Positions 14,720 through 18,568 of a DNA stretch of 18,568 nt are shown one piece after another. The DNA is taken from the NCBI GenBank assembly GCA_964389305.1, contig CAYMEK010000076.1, positions 1-18,568 on the forward strand. Direction: 5' to 3'. Position 1 is the stretch's first letter. Each line of letters starts with the position of its first letter. This DNA is from CAYMEK01 sp964389305. GTDB lineage: Bacteria; Spirochaetota; Spirochaetia; SZUA-6; DRHE01. The translations under genes and the position numbers were made by a program. The notes under the pieces were generated by a model. It saw only the letters and a program-made list of their open reading frames with translations. It was not told where the DNA came from and did not search any database.

Positions 14720-15217
14720 ATGACCCATCCCCGAGCATTCTCACACATAGGTTTGACCGTGCCTGACCTGGAAAAAGCAGTGGATTTTTACACCAAGGTC
14801 TTTGGCTGGTATCTGATCATGCCCCCGACTGAGATCGTAGAGGACGACAGTGCCATCGGCGTGATGTGCAAGGACGTTTTCGGCGAGGGCTTCGGTTCAT
14901 TCCGAATCGCCCACATGTCCACTTCCGATAAGATCGGCGTGGAAGTTTTCGAATTTCCGAATACCGAAATTCCCGAGAACAACCTTGAATACTGGAAAAG
15001 CGGGATCTTTCATTTCTGCGTCCAGGACCCGGATATCGAAGGCCTGGCCAAGAAGGTGGTAGAGCACGGTGGAAAGCAGCGCATGCCGATCCGGGAGTAC
15101 TATCCCGGCGAGAAGCCCTATCGCATGGTCTATATGGAGGATCCTTTCGGCAACGTCTTCGAGATCTACAGCCACAGTTACGAGTTGACCTATTCGAAGG
15201 GAGCATATCAGAGCTGA
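14720..15217 (+). CDS. VOC superfamily protein (glyoxalase I-like)
   Basis: Small metal-dependent enzyme of the vicinal-oxygen-chelate fold, annotated variously as lactoylglutathione lyase, dioxygenase or epimerase; the reaction is not determinable. It has 165 residues in two beta-alpha-beta-beta-beta modules. Likely metal ligands are His9 (SHIGLTVPDL), Glu78 or Glu75 (GVEVFEF), His98 (FHFCVQDPD) and Glu148 (GNVFEIYSH). The ATG at 14720 has a good ribosome site, AAGGAG at 14708-14713 with a 6-base spacer. It follows the regulator on the same strand by 133 bases and may be read through from it. Its upstream gap lacks the operator motif shared by the other catabolic genes. It converges with the exporter operon, with only 11 bases between stops. 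Confidence 0.88.
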   Translation: MTHPRAFSHIGLTVPDLEKAVDFYTKVFGWYLIMPPTEIVEDDSAIGVMCKDVFGEGFGSFRIAHMSTSDKIGVEVFEFPNTEIPENNLEYWKSGIFHFCVQDPDIEGLAKKVVEHGGKQRMPIREYYPGEKPYRMVYMEDPFGNVFEIYSHSYELTYSKGAYQS

Positions 15218-15228
15218 CCGGCGCCTCC

Positions 15229-16404
15229 CTACCGCAGTCGCTTGCGGAAGCGCAGCGCGCTGAGCGCCAGGATGGCCAATCCGAACAGCAGCAGTGCCAG
15301 GGCTTCGTCCCACAGCTCGCTCAGGCCCGAACCTTTCAGAAATATTCCCCGGATAATCACGAAGTAGTAGCGCAGCGGCAGCAGATAGCTCAGGTATTGG
15401 ATGACTCGCGGCATGCTGGCGATGGGGAAGGCGAAACCGGAGAGAAAGAACATCGGAACCATGACGAAGAACACAGCGATCATCATGGCCTGCTGCTGCG
15501 AATGGCTCAACGTCGACACCAGGAGGCCGAGCCCCAGGGTGCTGAGCAGGAACAGCAGGGTAAGCAGGAACAGGAGCAGCAGGCTGCCGCGGGGAAACAG
15601 GCCGAACAGCAGAGGAGTCACGGCCAGCACGAGCGTCACGTCCACCAAGCCGATGAGCGCGAATGGGACGAGCTTTCCGGCTATCACCTGAGCAGGCGCC
15701 AGCGGGCTGACGTTTAGCTGCTCCAGGGTGCCGTTTTCCTTCTCCTTGACCACGGCCAGAGAGGTGAGCAGCGTGGTCATCACCATCAGCAGAAGAGCCA
15801 GGATGCCGGGCACCATGAAACGCCGGGTCTCCAGTTGGGGGTTGTACCAGATCCGTTCGCGCACGTCCACCGCCGGGCCGGCGGCTGAAGCAGGCGATGC
15901 GCTGTCTGCCGGCCCTCCCGCCCCTCCTTCCAGGCCCGATACAGCGGCCCGGGCTGAGCCTCGCAGGCTCTGACCGAAGCGCTGGACGATCTCGGCGGCC
16001 TGGCTGAGCGCTACGGCGGCCACGGTGGAGTTGGCCCCGTCGGCGATAAGCTGCAGGGCAGGTCGCCGGCCAGCGGCCAGATCGGCGGCGAAGGAGGCGG
16101 GGATGACCAGGGCAAGGCGGGAGCGCCCTCGATCTATCCAGATAGATATCTCCGCCGGCTGCCCGGTCGAGCCGACCAGGTCGAAGGTCTCGGTTTCGTC
16201 GAAGGCCGCCGCCAGGCTCCTGCTGATCGGGGTGCAATCCATGTCCACCACCAACAGCGGGACCTGCTTAACGTCCAGGTTGGCGGCGTAGCCGAGCAGG
16301 ATGAGCTGGAACACCGGCGCTATGAACACGATGGGAAGCATCTTCCTGTCGCGGCGAAGCTGCCTGAGCTCCTTGACGAGCATGGTCTTGAGGGCGCGCA
16401 TCAT
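15229..16404 (-). CDS. ABC-2 type exporter permease (second of the pair)
   Basis: Inner-membrane subunit of an ABC-2 exporter of the YbhR/YhhJ kind, 391 residues. One N-terminal transmembrane helix (about 25-45, IVFIAPVFQLILLGYAANLDVK) is followed by a large periplasmic domain and then five hydrophobic segments from YNPQLETRRFMVPGILALLLMVM to the C-terminus, with the family motif VVKEKENGTLEQLNVSPLAPAQVIAGKLVPF. The frame stays open to 17025, but ATG 16404 has GGGAGG (minus, 16410-16415) with a 5-base spacer and overlaps the previous stop by four bases. Within the periplasmic domain (about residues 165-200) is an Ala/Gly/Ser-rich linker (GLEGGAGGPADSASPASAAG) absent from its sister permease. 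Substrate unknown; drugs, lipids or other hydrophobic compounds are typical for the family. Confidence 0.9.
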   Translation of the reverse strand: MMRALKTMLVKELRQLRRDRKMLPIVFIAPVFQLILLGYAANLDVKQVPLLVVDMDCTPISRSLAAAFDETETFDLVGSTGQPAEISIWIDRGRSRLALVIPASFAADLAAGRRPALQLIADGANSTVAAVALSQAAEIVQRFGQSLRGSARAAVSGLEGGAGGPADSASPASAAGPAVDVRERIWYNPQLETRRFMVPGILALLLMVMTTLLTSLAVVKEKENGTLEQLNVSPLAPAQVIAGKLVPFALIGLVDVTLVLAVTPLLFGLFPRGSLLLLFLLTLLFLLSTLGLGLLVSTLSHSQQQAMMIAVFFVMVPMFFLSGFAFPIASMPRVIQYLSYLLPLRYYFVIIRGIFLKGSGLSELWDEALALLLFGLAILALSALRFRKRLR

Positions 16405-17519
16405 TGCTGCCTCCCGGCGGCCAGACGCACGGCGCTCAGCGCGATGCTCACGGCCGAAAACAACGCCAGAGCGGCCATCTGCGGCCACAGGACGCCGGCG
16501 CCGAGAGACTTCAGCATGATGCCGCGTAAACACACCAGGTAGTAGCGGGAAGGCACCAGATAGGTCACCGCCTGGATGGCCAGGGGCATGTTCTTTATGG
16601 GAAAGACGAAACCGGAAAGGATGAAGGAGGGGAGCAGCGCCGATATAGTGGCCAACAGGAAAGCAAGCTGCTGGCTGTCCGACAGCGCAGAGATCAACAG
16701 GCCCTGACCGAGACAGGCGAGCAGGAAAAGCAGGGTAACGGCAAAAAGCAGAGCCAGGCTGCCTTTGACCTCCACCCCGAACAGCAGCGCACTCGCCCCC
16801 AGGATTCCGGCGGCGCCCAGCAGGGAGAGCAGCATGTAGGGGATGGTTTTTCCCACGATGAGCTCCAGCGGAGACAGAGGGGAGACGATGATCTGCTCCA
16901 TGGTGCCGTGCTCTTTCTCCCGCACGATAGCCAGGGCTGTCGACACGACTGCAATGACCACCAGGATGAAGGCGATCAGGCCGGGAACCAGAAAACGGTG
17001 GCTGTCCATTGCCGGGTTGAACCATACCCGGGGTCTGTAGTCGATTGGAGTGTTCTGCAGCCCACGGGCCCCGGCAAGGGGGGCGAGCCGTTCCTCCGCC
17101 GCCTCTGCGATGATGCGCTTCAAGTAGCCCCTCGCCGCGGCGGCGGTGACCGGGTTCGATCCGTCCATCAGGAGCTGCACCGCCGGCGAGCGCCCGTTCA
17201 GCAGGTCGCGCTGGTAGTGCCGGGGGATTACCAGCACCGCGCCCGCCTGACCTCGATCCAGCAGGAGCTGCGGGCTGTCTCCGGCGGCAGGCAAGGGCAC
17301 GAAGCTGTCGTCGTGAAAGAGGCTGCCGGTAAGGGCCCGGCTGGCCGGGGTGCGATCGTAGTCGAAGACCGCAACGGGAAGCAGGTGCACGTCCAGGCGC
17401 ACCGCGTAGCCGAACATGACGAGCAGGAATACGGGTACGAACAGCAGTACCGCCAGGGTGCGCTTGTCCCGCCAGATGTGGAGCAACTCCTTGACCGCCA
17501 CGGCCAGTATCCGGCTCAC
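16401..17519 (-). CDS. ABC-2 type exporter permease (first of the pair)
   Basis: Inner-membrane subunit of the same exporter, YbhS-like, 372 residues. It has an N-terminal helix (LLFVPVFLLVMFGYAVRLDVH), a periplasmic domain, then RVWFNPAMDSHRFLVPGLIAFILVVIAVV and the hallmark IVREKEHGTMEQIIVSPLSPLELIVGKTIPY, followed by further membrane helices. The start is GTG 17519, overlapping the ATPase stop as GTGA (17519-17516); earlier in-frame starts up to 17768 are inside the ATPase gene and would add an Arg/Gly-rich peptide with no family match. Its stop overlaps the next permease start by four bases. The pair are clear paralogues and probably form a heterodimeric channel. Confidence 0.9.
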   Translation of the reverse strand: MSRILAVAVKELLHIWRDKRTLAVLLFVPVFLLVMFGYAVRLDVHLLPVAVFDYDRTPASRALTGSLFHDDSFVPLPAAGDSPQLLLDRGQAGAVLVIPRHYQRDLLNGRSPAVQLLMDGSNPVTAAAARGYLKRIIAEAAEERLAPLAGARGLQNTPIDYRPRVWFNPAMDSHRFLVPGLIAFILVVIAVVSTALAIVREKEHGTMEQIIVSPLSPLELIVGKTIPYMLLSLLGAAGILGASALLFGVEVKGSLALLFAVTLLFLLACLGQGLLISALSDSQQLAFLLATISALLPSFILSGFVFPIKNMPLAIQAVTYLVPSRYYLVCLRGIMLKSLGAGVLWPQMAALALFSAVSIALSAVRLAAGRQQ

Positions 17520-18430
17520 GCTTCGATCACCCGTATGAACACGTCTTCCAGGGTCGGCGCCACTACCTCTATGCTCTGCGCCTCTACCCCTGCTTCTTTC
17601 AGGACAGCCCGACCCCACCCGACCGGATCGCTGGCGGCGCGCCGGAGGCCGACGTGGAGCAGGGAACCGAACACCGAAGCCGAAACCACCTGGGGATGGC
17701 GCGACAGGGCTTCTAAAGCCGGCCCCAGGGGTTTCGCCGCAATCTCGAGAAGCGGTTCCGCAAACCACCGTTCCTTCAAGGCCGAGGGGCTGCCTGCCGC
17801 CACCAGGCGGCCGACGTGCATCAACACCAGCCGGTCGCAGTACTCCGCCTCGTCCAGGTAGTGGGTGGTGACCACCACGGTGGTGCCCCGGTCGGCGAGC
17901 GCGTAGATGCGGTCCCAGAAGCGCCGCCGCGCCACCGGGTCCACGCCGCCGGTAGGCTCGTCCAGGAACAGCACCTGGGGCTGGTGGAGGAGGGCGCAGG
18001 CCAGGGCCAGACGCTGCCGGTGTCCTCCGGGAAGCGTTCCTGTCAGCTCCCGGCCGCGGCCGCCCAAATCCGCCTGCTCCAGGGCCTTTGGCGGCACGGG
18101 GACGCCGTAGATTCCAGCGAAGAACTCGAGGTTCTCTTCTACGGTGAGATCCCTGTATAGGGAGAACTCCTGCGACATGTAGCCGATGTGCCGCTTTACC
18201 AGCTCCGGCTGCCTGGCTACGTCCAGCCCGGCCACCCGTGCGCTGCCGCCGGTGGGGGCCAGCAGACCGCAGAGCATGCGGATGGTGGTCGATTTACCGG
18301 CGCCGTTGGCCCCCAGGAGCCCGAAGATGTCGCCGGCAGCCACCTCGAAGCTTACCCGGTCCACGGCGGTGAAGCTGCCGAAACAGCGGGTCAGCTCGTT
18401 CACCCGGATCGCCGGCCTGCCGCGGGTCAT
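17516..18430 (-). CDS. ABC-2 exporter ATP-binding protein (second ATPase)
   Basis: Cytoplasmic ATPase for the exporter, 304 residues with a single ABC domain. It shows Walker A GANGAGKST (about residues 34-42), Q-loop YMSQEFSLYRDLTVEENLEFFAGIYG, signature LPGGHRQRLALA, Walker B VLFLDEPTGGVDP, and switch His in VVVTTHYLDEAEYCDRL. The signature has Pro for the usual Ser, as commonly seen in this exporter subfamily (LPGG-x-x-Q). The C-terminal segment ends in PTLEDVFIRVIEA. ATG 18430 has GGAGG a few bases upstream and overlaps the stop of the preceding ATPase gene (ATGA, 18430-18427). In E. coli YbhF two such domains are fused; here they are separate genes. Confidence 0.94.
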   Translation of the reverse strand: MTRGRPAIRVNELTRCFGSFTAVDRVSFEVAAGDIFGLLGANGAGKSTTIRMLCGLLAPTGGSARVAGLDVARQPELVKRHIGYMSQEFSLYRDLTVEENLEFFAGIYGVPVPPKALEQADLGGRGRELTGTLPGGHRQRLALACALLHQPQVLFLDEPTGGVDPVARRRFWDRIYALADRGTTVVVTTHYLDEAEYCDRLVLMHVGRLVAAGSPSALKERWFAEPLLEIAAKPLGPALEALSRHPQVVSASVFGSLLHVGLRRAASDPVGWGRAVLKEAGVEAQSIEVVAPTLEDVFIRVIEA

Positions 18431-18568
18431 GCCGCCTCCCGGCTCCGGATTCTGCTGATAAACACGTTCTCCAGGCGCGGCCGGACCGGGCGGACGGGCG
18501 CCGGCCCCCCACCCCCCGGCGCACCCACCGCCGGGGAGCGTTGGTGGTTTGAGAGCCGCGGGTAGCGC
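18427..18568 (-). CDS. ABC exporter ATP-binding protein, C-terminal fragment (cut by window edge)
   Basis: The minus-strand frame is open from the window edge to a TGA at 18429-18427 and ends RLENVFISRIRSREAA, the LED/ENVFI tail characteristic of ABC-2 ATPases and equivalent to the LEDVFIRVIEA tail of the next gene. Before it is a Gly/Pro/Arg-rich stretch (VGAPGGGGPAPVRPVR). Only about 46 residues are visible, so the ABC domain itself is outside the window. The four-base overlap with the downstream ATPase supports a single operon. A membrane-fusion (HlyD-like) gene might be expected further upstream, by analogy with YbhG/YhiI. Confidence 0.72.
   Translation of the reverse strand, partial: RYPRLSNHQRSPAVGAPGGGGPAPVRPVRPRLENVFISRIRSREAA

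Noticed and set aside
16405..17025. N-terminal extension of the second exporter permease
   Set aside because: This part overlaps the first permease in another frame and is unlike any permease; a strong ribosome site precedes ATG 16404.

Overview
The window is a GC-rich bacterial chromosome segment with dense gene packing and short AT-rich promoter islands. It looks like a Gram-negative-type organism because it has periplasmic binding proteins, a lipobox protein and ABC importers. The mature N-terminus of one binding protein (GGQKEAAKKE after the signal peptide) is typical of Spirochaetota solute-binding proteins. I therefore lean towards a spirochaete, but this is inference from one motif, not proof.

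Layout. (1) 2-2278: 3' part of pyruvate,phosphate dikinase (+). (2) 2381-6126: a sugar-type ABC importer operon on + (lipoprotein binding protein, tandem-domain ATPase, permease). (3) 6211-12616: a six-gene operon read leftwards on -, in transcription order HpcH/HpaI aldolase, second binding protein, second ATPase, second permease, D-2-hydroxyacid dehydrogenase, RraA-like aldolase/decarboxylase. (4) 12779-13648 (-): SMP-30/gluconolactonase-type lactonase. (5) 13816-14586 (+): an IclR-family regulator closely resembling KdgR, divergent from the lactonase. (6) 14720-15217 (+): a VOC/glyoxalase-fold protein. (7) 15229-18568 (-): an ABC-2 exporter operon with two ATPase genes and two permeases, related in layout to YbhFSR/RbbA-YhhJ systems; its first ATPase runs off the window.

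The main signal is regulatory. Six 17-bp near-palindromes of the form ATRAAAC-NNN-GTTTYAT occur only in the three promoter islands of regions 2-5. They match the style of the KdgR box known from enterobacteria. Four sigma70-type promoters, all with 17-bp spacers and TTGACA -35 boxes, are overlapped by these boxes. This defines a local regulon in which the IclR protein probably represses two importers, a lactonase, an aldolase operon and itself until a 2-keto-3-deoxy sugar acid or similar inducer appears.

Working model (inference): one or both importers bring in a sugar, sugar acid or lactone; the lactonase opens a lactone; the HpcH/HpaI aldolase splits a 2-keto-3-deoxy acid to pyruvate plus an aldehyde; the dehydrogenase and RraA-like enzyme handle 2-keto/2-hydroxy acid products. 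No dehydratase, sugar dehydrogenase or KDG kinase is present, so the pathway is incomplete here and its substrate is unknown. In both importer operons a strong hairpin follows the binding-protein gene and the next ATPase gene has a weak ribosome binding site, which would raise binding protein relative to the membrane complex. No tRNA, rRNA, CRISPR array or insertion sequence was seen, and no gene-free stretch exceeds 300 bases.
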